Position numbers and translations under genes: made by a program
Part shown: positions 19,780 through 32,200 of the stretch, one piece after another
How positions within the stretch are numbered: position 1 is the first letter of the stretch
Layout: each line of letters opens with the position of its first letter
Notes under the pieces: model-generated
The model's input: only the letters and a program-made list of their open reading frames with translations
Database searches by the model: none
What the model was told of the DNA's origin: nothing
DNA from: Gambelia wislizenii
Lineage: Eukaryota; Chordata; Lepidosauria; Squamata; Crotaphytidae
Assembly: GCA_030847615.1 (NCBI GenBank)
Contig: JAUMIR010000002.1
Coordinates: 114,274,309 to 114,338,308, forward strand
Length of the DNA: 64,000 nucleotides
Direction: 5' to 3'

Positions 19780-20262
19780 TTCCCCCCCTCTGGCTTTTCT
19801 TCGCAAACTAAAATTCAGGAAGGACTCATCCCGTGCTTTCTGCAAGCGTGCTGATGACTAAAAAGGCCAATCTGAGATAAACAAGTCCGGTTGCAGAAAG
19901 CACAGCAGAAGGTCTCCTTGGGTGATGTTTCTGGGTTGTGATTCTCTCTGCGTTGTCGTTTCTCTTCAAGACTTGTTCGGCGTGAGTTCTCAATTAAGGC
20001 TGCAGCATTGTGGGTAGTGCGTCTCCATGCCTCCCGAGGTGAGGCCAGGGCGGACCATTGTTGATGATCAATTTGGCCAAGCCCGAGATGTTGTTTCAGG
20101 GAGTCCTTGTATCGCTTTTTTGGAGCGCCCCTCTTACACTGACCCGTGGTGAGTTCACCGTAGAGTACTATTTTTGGGAGGCGATGGTCCTCCATCCTAG
20201 AAACGTTCCCTGCCCAGAGCAGCTGTATTCTCAATATCATGGCCTCAATGCTGGTGATTATG
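19780..20262 (-). mobile_element. 5'-truncated LINE copy with 11-bp TSD
   Basis: Flanked by identical CTAATCACCAT at 19769-19779 and 20263-20273. The minus strand encodes SIEAMILRIQLLWAGN...GLFSHQHACRKHGMSPS with no stop over 150 codons, then the 3' end ...AAAAGCCAGAGGGGG. It is close to the intact copy at 28497-32487 but carries substitutions. It lies within the L1 3' UTR. Confidence 0.95.
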
Positions 20263-20472
20263 CTAATCACCATAACAACAGATTATTGTATTGTTAGATT
20301 TTTTATTGCTCAAAAAGTTCATAAACAGTTCCAGTCTTTCAAAAAGTCTTCAATTGGCTTATCCTTAGAATCCACATGAATTTGGGAATTTAGGCTAACT
20401 CTGTGACCTTAACAATCCATTCTTCCATCGCTGGCACTTCCATCCATTTCCAAGTTTGAGCAAAGGATATTC

Positions 20473-20590
20473 ATAGAGGCTGGATGGCCATCTGTCAGTG
20501 GCACTTTGATTGTGTATTCCTGCAGTGCAGAGGGTTGGACTAGATGGCCCATGTGGTTTCTTCCAATTCAATGATTCTATGATTCTTGCT
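20473..20590 (+). mobile_element. Very short CR1 3' end inserted in L1
   Basis: AGAGGCTGGATGGCCATCTG..., GGTTGGACTAGATGGCCC and the terminal ATTCTATGATTCT. L1 coding sequence resumes on either side, so it is a nested insertion. Confidence 0.88.
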
Positions 20591-20940
20591 GCTTTTGTCA
20601 TGTAGTGAAGAAGTAATCCATATTTATTATCTGATTCTTTATCTATAATACCAAACAGAAACATTTCCAGTAACGTTACAAAATCTATCTTTAATTATTA
20701 TTATTATTTGGATTAACATACAAATCTTAGAACAGTAACTTCTTACAAGTCCATCACATATGAAAAAGGGCCCTCGTTATCTTGACATCCCCAGCATTGA
20801 TTTGAGACATTCTTAGACATTTTTGACAGCTTATTTGGAGTTAGATACCATCTATACATTATCTTATACAGGTTTTCTTTTATATTACTACTCAGACTAA
20901 TTCTTTAGACCACATTTTCCCCATACCTCCATATGAATGT

Positions 20941-22310
20941 TATGCCCCAAATTTTGGGCTCACCTTATCATGTACTCCTTTAGAGGTTCATCTTTTGTCT
21001 CTGTAAAGGGCTAAACTTGGGTTCACTCCCCTGGACCCCCAGATTAGCTCTCCTGTAGGGGTAATCCTGAGTAGCCTCACTCCAGGATGCTCCTTACAGA
21101 CCCCCAAACAAGCAGTCGCTTCCACCACACACTGAGTTAAACTGGAGGGGTTCCTTCCCCTTGGGACCCCCCCCCTTTTTCATGCACAATGCAGTGGGAA
21201 ATTGTGCATAGTCTCTGATAACCAGTGGAATTCCTTGCCACTATAGAATCAACTGACTCCCTCCTCTTACCCCCAGAGGAGACTCAAAGTAGCATAGTCA
21301 AGAGGTAAGGCACATGGTAAGCATCAGTTATAGGAAGATTAATAAGTTTACTTTATTCAAGTGAAATCAGTCATGCAATCTTACATGAGGTAGGCTTCTC
21401 CCATACCTCAGGCAGGCTTAAAGTTATAGCAATCACAGAGTATTAAGATCAAAGCATTACATTACTCAAGTTACACTCAGTTACTAATTTAACTACATCC
21501 AACCAAAGTAAAGAAATTAAAAAGAATTCCCTAACGCAAATAAACATGCCCTAATTTCTACTAAATACTTGCAGTTTGTTGCTTTAAGATGTTATCCAGG
21601 CAGCTGGGAGCCAAGCCAGAGGTGGAATGGCTTTTTTTGCTCCACCAGCCATATCAGTCTTTGTTCAAAACCACATGGCCAGTCACATTCTCTCAAATCT
21701 TTCTCACATCTCCCAAAATGGCTTCAAACAAAAGCAGTCAAATCTTCATCAGAGTTCCCGGGTTTAGAGCTGTGATTGGTCAGTCCAAGTCAGATGGTGT
21801 CATGACCTTGATGTCATCTCATTAGCTTTTGTGAAGGTGGTGTTTTAGACCCTCCCTTCCATTAACCCTTTTCTTACCTGATACTATTTATTTTTTATTT
21901 TATTTTATTTATTTATTTATTTATACCCCGCTCTTCAGCCACAAGGCTATCAGAGCGGCTTACAAATTGTTTTTAAGCAATAGCCATTTACACATCTACA
22001 CTGCATTAAACAGTTTCCAATGTGTGTTAGCTAATTGCCCCCACAAGCTGGGAACTCATTTTACCGACCTATGAAAGGATGGAAGGCTGAGTGAACCTTG
22101 GAGCCCTCTAGAATCGAACTTGCAACGTGGTGACTTGCAGTACTGGCATTTAACCACTGCGCTACCAGGGCTCCTTCAAGATACTCCTACTATGCTGGCA
22201 AGATACTCTGTTTACATACAAAGGGAGTTATAGTTCTCACACAGAGTAATGGGAACTGCAATCAACCTTTGAGGCAGCATGATGGGGCTCCATCATGACA
22301 ATCTCTAATT
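20941..22310 (-). mobile_element. LTR-like insertion within L1 (candidate)
   Basis: The block separating the two L1 parts starts TGTTATGCCCC and ends near GGGGCTCCATCATGACA, imperfect inverted TGT...ACA ends as in LTRs. On the minus strand an AATAAAGTAAACTT polyadenylation-like segment lies near 21350. No internal gag/pol or primer site is visible, and I found no matching target duplication. A solo LTR is therefore a reasonable but unproven reading. A tRNA-SINE lies inside it. Confidence 0.4.
21886..22176 (-). mobile_element. tRNA-derived SINE, copy 2
   Basis: On the minus strand: GGAGCCCTGGTAGCGCAGTG head with box A, a CAAGTTCGATTCTAG box B (closer to consensus than the copy at 1192), a CTCAGCCTTCCATCC body, then AGAGCGGGGTATAAATAAA and an A/T tail. 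GATACT occurs just outside both ends, a possible short TSD. Confidence 0.88.
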
Positions 22311-22329
22311 TCAAAAGCCATTTATACAC

Positions 22330-23285
22330 TTTTTAAAAATAACATGGTCATAATCTTTACACAACTCAAAATAAAATTCATTTTCTCCAACCTCTATGGC
22401 TTCATTTCTTTTTCTTTATTAAATTTATCTGTAAGTTGCATTTAAGCAAACCAATTAAGATCATTGTCCTCCTTAAGAATCATCTCTCTTGATGGAAACT
22501 TCCAGCTGTTTTGTTCAAAGTGCAAAAGATCATCATAAAGCAACCATTTTCCATTTTTAATCTATTCTTTTTTTTTAAAAAAAGGCTTCATCTAGTGAGG
22601 TGGCTAATATTATCTTAAGAAAAAGTATCTGCTTATATTTATACCAAACTCATAACAGAGTCTTTCTAATACAAGGATTTTAAAATTCAGCATGTACCTT
22701 AACTTTATTATGCCAAATATACCCATGCCACCCAAATCTTAAATCATACCCCTCAAGTTCCAGGAGTCTCTCATCTTTTAGTGATAGCTATTCCTTCAGC
22801 CATACAAAACAACAGGCCTCATAATACAATTAGATATTAGGGACTCCAAGCTGCCCTTTCCTTAGCATCATACAGTGTTATAAATTTTATTTTAGGTTTC
22901 CTTGCCTGCCAAACAAATCTGGAAATTTCTTTCTGGCATTGCACAAAGAGTATTCTATTTCTTATAATAGGGATCATTTGAAAAAGGAATAAAAGCCTTG
23001 TCAGAACATTTGCTTTTATTATTGCAATTCTACCCAGAAGGGATAAATTTAGCTTTCCCCATTTTTCTAAGACTCTTTTAATTTCTTTCCAGATTTTTTC
23101 ATAGTTGTTTTGAAATAACAAATTATTATTCTTTGTGATTGTCACTCTCAAATATTTAATCCCCCTTTTTTTTCCACTTTAAAATTTGAAAGAGCAATTA
23201 ATTCATTTTCTTCTTCTGAAGTCATAGCATGTCCCAAACACCTTAATTTTTTCCAGAAGAGTCTGGTGAACTTTGTGTTCTTCAT
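22330..23285 (-). pseudogene. L1 LINE, reverse-transcriptase 3' part (minus strand)
   Basis: The minus strand reads LRVTITKNNNLLFQNNYEKIWKE, then LSLLGRIAIIKANVLTRLLFLFQMIP, then ISRFVWQARKPKIKF, then LKDERLLELEGYDLRFGWHGYIWHNKVKVH. These are the standard L1 ORF2 segments downstream of the catalytic core. Frame breaks show it is dead. With 19535-20940 it forms one L1 opened by the 20941-22310 insertion. Confidence 0.85.
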
Positions 23286-23294
23286 GCCATTGAT

Positions 23295-23425
23295 TTTAAG
23301 GAAGTATTGTTTTTGTTTGCCTTCAAGTCATTTCTGACTTGTGACAACCCTAAGGCAAACCTATCATGGGGGTTTCTTGGCAAGGTTTGTTCAGAGGCAG
23401 GTTGCCTTTGCCTTCTGCTGGCAAT
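23295..23425 (-). mobile_element. Sauria-type SINE fragment (3' half)
   Basis: GCCTTCAAGTCATTTCTGAC, GACAACCCTAAGGCAAACC, TTCTTGGCAAGGTTTGTTCA. This is the same 3' half as in 51551-51819, minus the tRNA head. It abuts the L1 5' truncation point. Confidence 0.75.
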
Positions 23426-23729
23426 AAATACAAACATGGTAGGAGTGGGTGGTGGGTTCAATAAGAAAATAATTTTTTATCAGATTTTTTGCCATGAAGA
23501 GTGATCACTCACTTGCTTATTTAATAAGTTGCCAGATTTATTCCAACTGATGAGAAGGTCTAGAGCTTTGGCAGCTGAATGGGAAGTTACAAGGTTGGGG
23601 ATCTTTGCATGGCAGATAGTTGGGCATCAACCTGCTGGCAAATAATGTTCACATCTCCTTGAAGGATGGTGGTTAGCAGCTGAGCTGGCATGAAGGGCTG
23701 GCATAATTAAGTAAATGATGGAAAGCTGG

Positions 23730-24178
23730 AACATGTCCCGAGGAGGGTTACCAAAGTGGTAAAAGGTCTGGAAGCCATGCCCTGTGAGGAGTAGCTTAGG
23801 GATCTGGGTATGCTTAGCCTGGAGAAGAAAAGGTTAAGAGGGGACATGATAGCCATGTTTAAATATTTGAGAGGATGTCATATTGAAGAGGGAGCAAGCT
23901 TGTTTTCTGCTGCTCCAGAGACTAGGATATGGAGCAATGGACTCAAACTAAAGACAAAGAGATTCCATCTAAACATTAGGAAAAACCTCTTGATGGTAAG
24001 AGCTGTTTGGCAGTGGAATGTGCTGCCTCAGAGTGTGGTCGAGTCTCCTTCTTTGGAGGTTTTAAAACAGAGGCAGGATGGCCATCTGTCAGGAATGCTT
24101 TGATTATGTATTCCTGCTAAGCATGGGGTTGGACTGGATGGCCCCATGGTCTCTTCCAAGTCTGTGAATTTATGATGA
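23730..24178 (+). mobile_element. CR1 LINE 3' end
   Basis: Coding remnant [23 protein letters not shown]...[32 protein letters not shown] followed by GGGTTGGACTGGATGGCC. The terminal octamer is degraded (GAATTTATGATG). The last 97 codons remain open. Confidence 0.9.
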
Positions 24179-24179
24179 G

Positions 24180-26370
24180 CACCAGGCCTCATCAGAAGAC
24201 CACCTGCTAAACGTGTGAGTCCCTGACTCTTTGGTTTCTTTTTCCTCCTTGCCCTCACAATCTGTCTGCCTGGCCATTCTGGCCCCAGCAACACCAGTAA
24301 GGAGAAGGAGCTGTAGCTGCTACTCCCTAAACCCTCTTCCTCTTTGCAGCCACTCAGATTGGGACCAGAGGAAGACAGCAAGCAGTGGTACGAAAGACAG
24401 GACCCACAGAAGGCACCCTGCCCAAGGGCTCCCTCTTTCCAACCTGCATTGGCACAACTTACTGCCCCCAGGGTTGCAACTATAGAAATGCCAGTTCTTT
24501 AAGTATGCATGCAGGGAAGAAATCAAAGAAGAAAAAACAGCTCTTTGTTTCTTTATTTCTTCCCTTCATTTTATGTGACAAAGGCCAGTTCCAGGAGATG
24601 GTTCCTGTTTGCCACTTTAAGGAAACAAGATTAACAAATATTGATGTGACATGGAATCAACATGTTTTCTCATAATTAGTTATATTTATTTTCACTTGCA
24701 TTCCTGGATCTGCTTCCTTCTCAGTCTCCTCCATCATCTCCTCCTCCTCCTCCTCTTAAGCTTGCTCAGGGGAGGACCAGATGTCAGCTATAGCGGGTCT
24801 CTCAATTTAGATGCCCCTAGAAAATGACCAGCTGGTGGTCTGCACTAATACATCAGGTTGGCTCATTGCAAGCACTCAGCTGGGACTGAAGTTGAACTTG
24901 TCCAGCCATATGGGCTCACAATGAACACTTAGGACACAGAAGAACAGAAGCGAAATTTGGGCCAGTGCCTGCACATTGCCAATGACCCCAATTTAACTTT
25001 GTGGCTTTCACACCAAAACCACATGAGGACACTCCTGCCAGTCTGGAGTGCTGGAATCTGCTCAGCTTGCTTCACTGGAGAGATATGATCTTCCATCAGG
25101 GATGGCCATTGAAGCAGGGCTCAAAATGTCACATCAGATGTCTTCCTTTATCTGCCAGGAAACAACCAAGTGTCACCAGTCAAATCATACCGAGGAGCCT
25201 CTGCGTTAGTGCAATAATTGAGAAGACTCAGGGAAAGGAGAAAGAGGGTGATAGGGAAGGAGAGATAAAACTTAGAAAGTTACAAGCTATGTATTTTTTA
25301 AAAAATGGTTATGGAGGTCCTTCAGAAGGACAGGAGGATACTTAAGGGTTTTGTTTATAGGCACTATGTGATGGTATGAGATGAACTAGGACAGAATGGC
25401 ATTTCAGAATGTCAGAAGTTCTATTTTCTGTGAATTTGTTCAACCCCCACCCTCCAGTCTCCAGGCTTTGTTGCCATCACCTCATGCCAAAACAGTAAGG
25501 CCCACAAATTAGTAATGGCATTTTTTTAAAAAAATCCTCTGATGCTTTCCCCCCTACTTTAAACTAATTGTTAAAATGTACTGGTTGAATACAGGACTAG
25601 CAGGTGAGAAGCTTCAAGCTGGGACTTTCTTTTCATCCTGAAATCCAAATCCTCTTGGAATACTGTTGAAGACCAGTGTCCTTCTCATTAAGGGGTGGGG
25701 TATGAATTTCTTAGAGCCAATGACTGGCTGAGGGAAAGCTGGGCTAGGAAAGAGGCACAAATGGCAGTGGCAATTGGTGGCCTCCATGTCAGTGGGATGG
25801 TGAATCTACTCTGGGTTTCAGTCTGAACTTTGAAGGAGCTGTTTCGTGTCCTGAACCCTGTCTCCCCTCCACCCAAACAGATTCAACATCTTGGATAGTT
25901 CTTTCAAATGTTAGATGAAAACTTGAAATGAATCCACATGGAAGCTAATAGCCCCATTGACAATGGATTAAATATACAATCCATGTAGTTTAGAAAGAGA
26001 CAGACACTTGGTGGCTAAACAATAAATATTCACAAGTAGTAAATATTCCCTCATATAGGACATAATGTTTAAATTTTGAGTTCTTAATTTGATTCTTCTC
26101 TCTACCAGAAAAAAACTTTGGGAACTTTATGGTGACTTCAGCAGAGTCATCCTAGTTCTATACTGCAGCAACTGAAGAGTCAAGCCCAGTATCTGCTTGC
26201 TTCTGTTCAGTGGTGGTCTGCCTGATACTTCTTCCTTAGACACGAATGGCTAGAAGAGAATTCTTAACAGCTCATTAGGATCTTCCTTGTATCTTCCATC
26301 AGGCAGTATTACCCTGCTTTACACCCCATCCTGCTAATATTTCATAATTTGGCAATATTAAGACATTCCG
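24180..26370. other. Unassigned 2.2-kb stretch
   Basis: No transposon ends or coding signal recognised. There is a (TCC)n run at about 24738-24757 and a purine-rich patch near 25230-25270. The open frames are short and overlapping. Confidence 0.4.
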
Positions 26371-26379
26371 CATGGTCTA

Positions 26380-27150
26380 GTAGATCGAGTGAGGTCAAAT
26401 GGCAGTTGCGAGGACCTAAGGAAGGCATCATGGAAAAGTACTGGCATCCATGACCAAGATAGGATTATGCAGAGCCCCCCTTGTAAACAAGGCCATTACC
26501 AAGGTGTGTGCTAATCCCCCCTTGGCCTCATTGGCAATGAGTCATCTATCACAAACAAACAGTGATTGGAACCCCCATTATCCACAAAACACCTTTCCTC
26601 ACACCTTTTCCTACCCCAGAATAAGGAGGTTGTCATAAACCAATCAATTCTAATATCTCAGCCATTAGCAACAATTAACCAAGTCATGATTTCCTTTGTT
26701 TAACTGTGGGAAACCCATCTAAGCATTGTTTTACACCCAAACATCTCTTCAGGATATAAAATTGGGTATAAATATTAGTTCCAAATAATAGCTAAGTGTG
26801 CACAGTTCTATAGACACCTGCTGAGTCACCCTCAACTTCAAATCTGAGTCTTCTCTGCTGCCCTGAAACTCTGCTTTCCAGGACCAGTAATTATTGCCCA
26901 TACTTCCCTGAATCTATTCCTCTATCCAACCTTTCTGACTTTTAACTCTTCATTAGCCTTGTGTGGTTCTTGTGAGCATGAGTGCGTGCATGAATGCTTC
27001 TGTGTTTAATTTTCCAATAAAAACAATTTTATTTCACTTTAACACAGGTGCAAAGGTCCCACAAGTTACCCGACCTCTCGCAGCCATACATTTGGGTTAA
27101 CATTGATTTCCCCAAATAATATCATAATTTTAGTGTCACAAGTAGGTCCC
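26380..27150 (+). mobile_element. Candidate solo LTR
   Basis: Promoter-like TATAAATATT at 26767-26776 is followed about 250 bp later by AATAAA (27016-27021) in the context CATGAATGCTTCTGTG...CCAATAAAAAC. TTTAGTGTCACAAGTAGGTC follows near 27130, which resembles the segment after retroviral/gypsy-type LTRs. A similar AATAAA context lies at 56847. The left boundary and target duplication were not found and no internal genes are present. Confidence 0.35.
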
Positions 27151-27507
27151 CCATGGACCCCACCAATTCAGGTAACAGCAGGAGATATCTAACTACCAAG
27201 GTTGTGCTGAAATCAGTGTAAGTTGCACAATGCAGAGGCAGTAAACTTTGTGGACATGCACGATGGTCCTATCCAGCTGATGGTGGCAGAAGCAGAGTTC
27301 TGCATGTGGAACCATTGCATATGTGGATGTTCTGTCCAAGTTCACTGAGGAGCATGCAAATATGCACTGTACACTGCTGTTGCTAAAGGGGTCATGCAGT
27401 GGAAGTGTAACATAACTTTGCTGCCAAATATTTACACTATGCTGAAGTGATGCAGGATTTCAGCCAATATTCATGGTTTGGGTTAGAATAGGGCTAGATC
27501 AAGTATG

Positions 27508-27637
27508 AAGAACATGTGGCCCTCCAGATATTGTTAGACTGCAATGCCCATCAGGCACAACCAGTATAGCCAAAGTCAAGGAATTATAGGAGATGCAGTC
27601 CAGAAATATCTGGAGAACCACATATGCCTGCCCCTGT
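27508..27637. mobile_element. Fragment of hAT-like MITE (GGCCCTCCAGAT type)
   Basis: GTGGCCCTCCAGATATTGTT at one side and CTGGAGAACCACATATGCC at the other, with a CAATGCCCATCAGGC block. It has the arrangement of the element at 35482-35701. No TSD found. Confidence 0.5.
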
Positions 27638-28036
27638 ATTATGTGAAGCTCTGTGCTTTTAAAAAGAAACAGACACAAAACACACAGATGAGCTACTGAG
27701 GCTACAATTAAAATACAGGTGCTGGGGAAGAGGGGCATCACAACCTCTCTTTTTCACATTTTGTTCCTGGTTAAAATGCCCTCCATGGTGATTTTACCCC
27801 TTACCAGTTTTTTTTTTTTTTTAATTGCTGCAAAGTTGGCTTGAATGTATGGCAACCCTATGAATAAATGCATTTGGAATTTTAGTTTAATATTATTTTA
27901 TAATTTTGTATATTTTGATATGCATTTGTCAGTTTGCTTTATATTATATTGTATTTTTTGTATTTTATCTGGATAATTTGTTTTACAATAGCATTATGTA
28001 GTTTTATATTTTTAGTATTCCTTTCTTCCCCCTCAC

Positions 28037-28037
28037 A

Positions 28038-28066
<29 letters not shown>
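28037..28066 (+). repeat. (GT)n microsatellite
   Basis: About 13 GT units in an otherwise AT-rich stretch (27800-28150). A short SINE-tail-like segment (TATGGCAACCCTATGAATAA) lies at 27848-27867. Confidence 0.9.
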
Positions 28067-28068
<2 letters not shown>

Positions 28069-28496
28069 CATATATTTTAGATTGTGTGCCTTTGGCAGAA
28101 CCTACTACAATATTTTTGGTTGTTTTGCTTGTAAAGCATCATGTACATCAATGGCACTATATAAATAAATGAGGAGGAGAAGGAGGAGAGACCTTCAAGA
28201 CATTGCCCTGCTCAGGTCTTGCAAACTCAGTGCCATGGCTTCCTTCATTGAATCAGTCCTCTTGTAAGGTAGTCTTTCCTCTGTTCCTACTGCCTTTCAC
28301 TTTCCCCAGCATTATCGTCTTCCCAATCGGTCATGTCTTCTCATGATGTGTCCATAGTACAAAAACCTGATTAGTCATTTTGGCTTCTAGGGTTCTTCCA
28401 GGCTTGATTTATTCTCAGAACCATTTATTTGTCCCCTTACAAGGAGGGAGAGGCATATATTCCCCAGTGGAGATAACAGCAGCTTAGGGAGGGGGT

Positions 28497-29204
28497 CCTC
28501 TCCATTGACGCCCCCTTGTCGTGGGAGAGAGGCTTGCGTACCCTAATGATGTTTTGAGCTATGCTGGCGGTGGCATAATAGCCACTGGTAGGGTCTCCCA
28601 TGCCAGACAGGTCAAAACCGAAGGGTCTGACAAAGAGCGTCAAAGGGCAGGATGGGCTCTCCAGCCTTGTGGCAACCGTCCTAGGAGAAGGAAAACTCCA
28701 ATCCCAAACCCGGGCAGATGGTGCTCGTCCAACCCTGTAAGGTCAACCATCTAAGAGAAGGAAACTCTAATCAAACCTACGGCCCGAGGACCTCACTGCC
28801 ACGTCCATGCTTGCAAGGCCACGGCAGATGAATCTCTGGTTTAAAGGGTGAGGCCAGTTCTGTGCACGCTGCGCTCCACCAGAAAAATCCATTGCACAGG
28901 CTCGAAGGACAAATCCATTTCCAAAAAAGCCCTGTAGCGACTGGCGAGGGACGAAACCGGCAGGTGTAAAGATGCACTGGAAGCCGCAGCCCCAACCCTG
29001 CATGCAGGCGGTTCAGGACATTGGTCGCTCAAGCCTGACCCGGGAGATGACAGTCTTGTTCGGCAGCATTCTGAACGACCAAGCAGCCTTTTTTAAGGAG
29101 AGCACTGCTTGCTCCACATGGAGAGGGGCCTAGAAAAGGTGGCCTAAAGAAAGCTCATCCCCAACTACCTGGTTGGCTAGCCGCGGCCAACGGGAATCTT
29201 CTGA
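28497..29204 (+). promoter_or_regulatory. 5' leader of the LINE
   Basis: About 700 bp between the left TSD and the open frame, richer in G+C than its surroundings. It contains repeated AGGAGAAGGAAAACTCC / AGAGAAGGAAACTCTAATC motifs near 28682 and 28752. LINE 5' UTRs normally hold an internal promoter, and some encode self-cleaving ribozymes, but I cannot identify either here. Overlapping frames of about 75 codons on both strands look incidental. Confidence 0.5.
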
Positions 29205-32200
29205 TGCGGTCAAACCAAGGCAAAGAAACAAAGGCACACACCGGCCTCCAAAGGTGTAAATAAACTGACACTTGCATGCTGGAACATCAGAACCATGCAA
29301 GACTCTGAAGATAGTGGACGGCCTGAGCGTCGTTCTGCCCTAATAGCCCTTGAACTATCACGGCTTAATATTGACATCGCTGCTCTTAGTGAAGTTCGCT
29401 TCCATGAGGAAGGCAGCCTTAAAGAACATGGCGCCGGCTACACACTTTACTGGTCTGGCAAACCCAAAACCGAAAAACATCTGTCAGGAGTAGGCTTTAT
29501 GATTAAAAACTCCATTGCCTCCAAACTCGAAACCTTGCCAACAGGACACTCTGATCGCATTATTTCCTTACGCCTCCCACATGTTGTTCTCTTTAGTATA
29601 TATGCCCCAACTATGCAAGCTGACCCTGTAGAGAAAGACAAATTCTACACAGACCTACGCCAACTCATACAAAAAGTCCCTGTAGAAGATAAAATTATTA
29701 TCCTTGGTGACTTCAACGCCAGAGTAGGAAAGAACTCCGAAGCCTGGAAAGGTGTCTTAGGCAAGCATGGTGTTGGAAATTGCAATGATAACGGACGCCT
29801 CCTGCTAGAGTTCTGTGCAGAACAACAGCTGACTATTACAAACACAATCTTTCAGCAGAAAGATAGCTTGAAGACAACCTGGATGCATCCCCGATCCAAA
29901 CATTGGCACCTCATTGACTACGTTCTAGTCCGTCAGAGAGACATTCGTGATGTCCGTCATACCCGAGTGATGCCCAGTGCAGAATGCCAAACAGATCATC
30001 GCCTTGTCAGATGTAAACTAAATCTTCATCTTAAGTTCAAACCTAAGAGGGGTGGCATCTTAAAGAAGAGACTCCAAGTCAACAATCTTCAACAAGCTAC
30101 CATGAGAGACAACTTCCAGGCAAATCTACAAACGAAACTTGAAGACCACCCTACAGATCCTTCTCCTACAGTGCTTTGGCAACATATCAAAAACAGTATC
30201 CTCCAGTCTGCAGAAGAATCCCTTGGCTTCTCCCACAAGAAAAATCAAGACTGGTTTGATGAAAACAACCAAGAGATCCAGGAACTGTTGGCAAGGAAGA
30301 GAGCTGCTCACCAGGCATACCTCGCCCAGCCAACCTGTCATGTAAGAAAAGCAGCTTTCCGCCTCACATGTAGCAAACTACAACAAAAACTCCGAGACAT
30401 GCAGAACAAGTGGTGGATCAGTATAGCAGAAAAGACACAACGCTGTGCAGATCTGGGTGATCATAGAGGATTTTATGAAGCTCTTAAAGCAGTGTTTGGA
30501 CCTACTTATCAGGTCCAAAGCTCCTTATACAGTACAGATGGTCAAACATTAATTACTGATAAAGCCTCCATCCTAAATCGTTGGGCTGAACATTTTCAAA
30601 GTCTCTTTAGCGCCAACCGAGTAGTCCAAGCCTCAGCTATCCAAGATATGATACAAAAACCAATGAAAAATGAATTGGACATAGCTCCCACTTTGGAAGA
30701 GACCTTTAAGGCCATACAGCAGATGAAAAACGGCAAGGCAGCTGGGATTGATGGAATCCCACCTGAAGTTTGGAAACACGGAGGTCATGCACTCCACGAA
30801 AAATTCCACGAATTCCTTGTGAATTGCTGGGAAAAAGGGGAACTGCCATCAGACCTCCGAGATGCAGTCATCATCACCCTGTACAAGAAAAAAGGAGCAA
30901 AATCCGACTGCTCAAACTATCGAGGCATAACACTGCTCTCTATTGCTGGAAAAATCCTTGCAAGGATACTCCTGAACAGGTTAGTTCCTGCTATTGCAGA
31001 AGAACTTCTCCCTGAAAGCCAATGTGGCTTCAGAGCCAATAGGAGTACTACAGACATGGTATTTGCCCTTAGGCAACTGCAAGAAAAATGTAGGGAGCAG
31101 AACAAGGGTCTCTATGTAACATTTGTCGACCTCACCAAAGCCTTTGACACTGTAAGTAGAAAAGGTCTGTGGCAGATCCTGGAAAGACTAGGATGCCCCC
31201 CCAAATTCCTTAAAATGATTATCTTGCTACACGAGGGACAGCGTGGTCAAGTCAGATATGGCGATGCTCTTTCAGAGCCCTTTCTAATAACTAATGGAGT
31301 GAAGCAAGGTTGTGTTCTTGCACCAACTTTATTTACAATCTTCTTTAGCATGATGCTCCAAAGGGCTATGGCAGAGCTTGAAGAAGACGACGGCATCTAT
31401 ATACGCTACCGTACTGATGGTAGCTTGTTTAACTTAAGCCGTCTGAGGGCTCACACTAAGACTCTAAACTATCTAGTCCGTGAGCTGCTCTTCGCCGATG
31501 ATGCTGCCCTTGTTGCCCACACAGAAGGAGCTCTGCAGCGCCTAACATCCTGCTTTGCAACAGCTGCAGAGCTGTTTGGGCTAGAAGTCAACCTGAAGAA
31601 AACAGAAGTTCTTTACCAGCCTGCACCACAGGACGAACACCACCATCCCCACATTGCCGTCGGCAAATCAGTGCTCAAGTCCGTTCAGCAGTTCACCTAC
31701 CTGGGAAGCATCATCTCCTCAGATGCCAAGATTGACAAAGAGATCGATCACAGATTAGCAAAGGCATATAGTGCATTTGGAAGACTTCACAAAAGAGTCT
31801 GGAGCAATAAACACCTGAGGCAAAGCACAAAAATCAGTGTGTATAGAGCCATCGTACTGTCTATCCTCCTTTATGGATCTGAAACATGGGTCACCTATCG
31901 CCACCACCTACGACTCCTTGAGCGCTTTCATCAGCGCTGTCTACGCACAATCCTAAATATACACTGGACTGACTATGTGACGAATGTTGCTGTCCTTGAG
32001 CAAGCAGGGATCACCAGCATTGAGGCCATGATATTGAGAACACAGCTGCGCTGGGCAGGGCACGTTTCTAGGATGGAGGACCATCGCCTCCCCAAAATAC
32101 TCCTCTACGGTGAACTCGCCACGGGTCAGCGTAAGAGGGGCGCTCCAAAAAAGCGATACAAAGACTCCCTGAAACAACATCTCAGGCTTGGCCAAATTGA

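Larger units (their letters stand above)
19535..20940 (-). pseudogene. L1 LINE, 3' part (minus strand), interrupted twice
   Basis: On the minus strand the 20940-20590 part reads KENLYKIM-YRWYLTPNKLSKM..CWGC, then GIIDKESDNKYGLLLHYMTKAARI. After an inserted CR1 end it continues with FAQTWKWMEVPAMEEWIVKVTELA (about 20470-20400), all typical L1 ORF2 C-terminal sequence. The A-rich 3' UTR continues through 19768 to a T run near 19540, its poly(A) on this strand. Later insertions are the LINE at 19780-20262 and the CR1 end at 20473-20590. The upstream L1 part is 22330-23285. Confidence 0.8.

Noticed and set aside
28521..28754. ORF1 of the LINE
   Set aside because: Only 77 codons, with open frames also on the minus strand and no gag-like or zinc-knuckle motif; more likely 5' leader.
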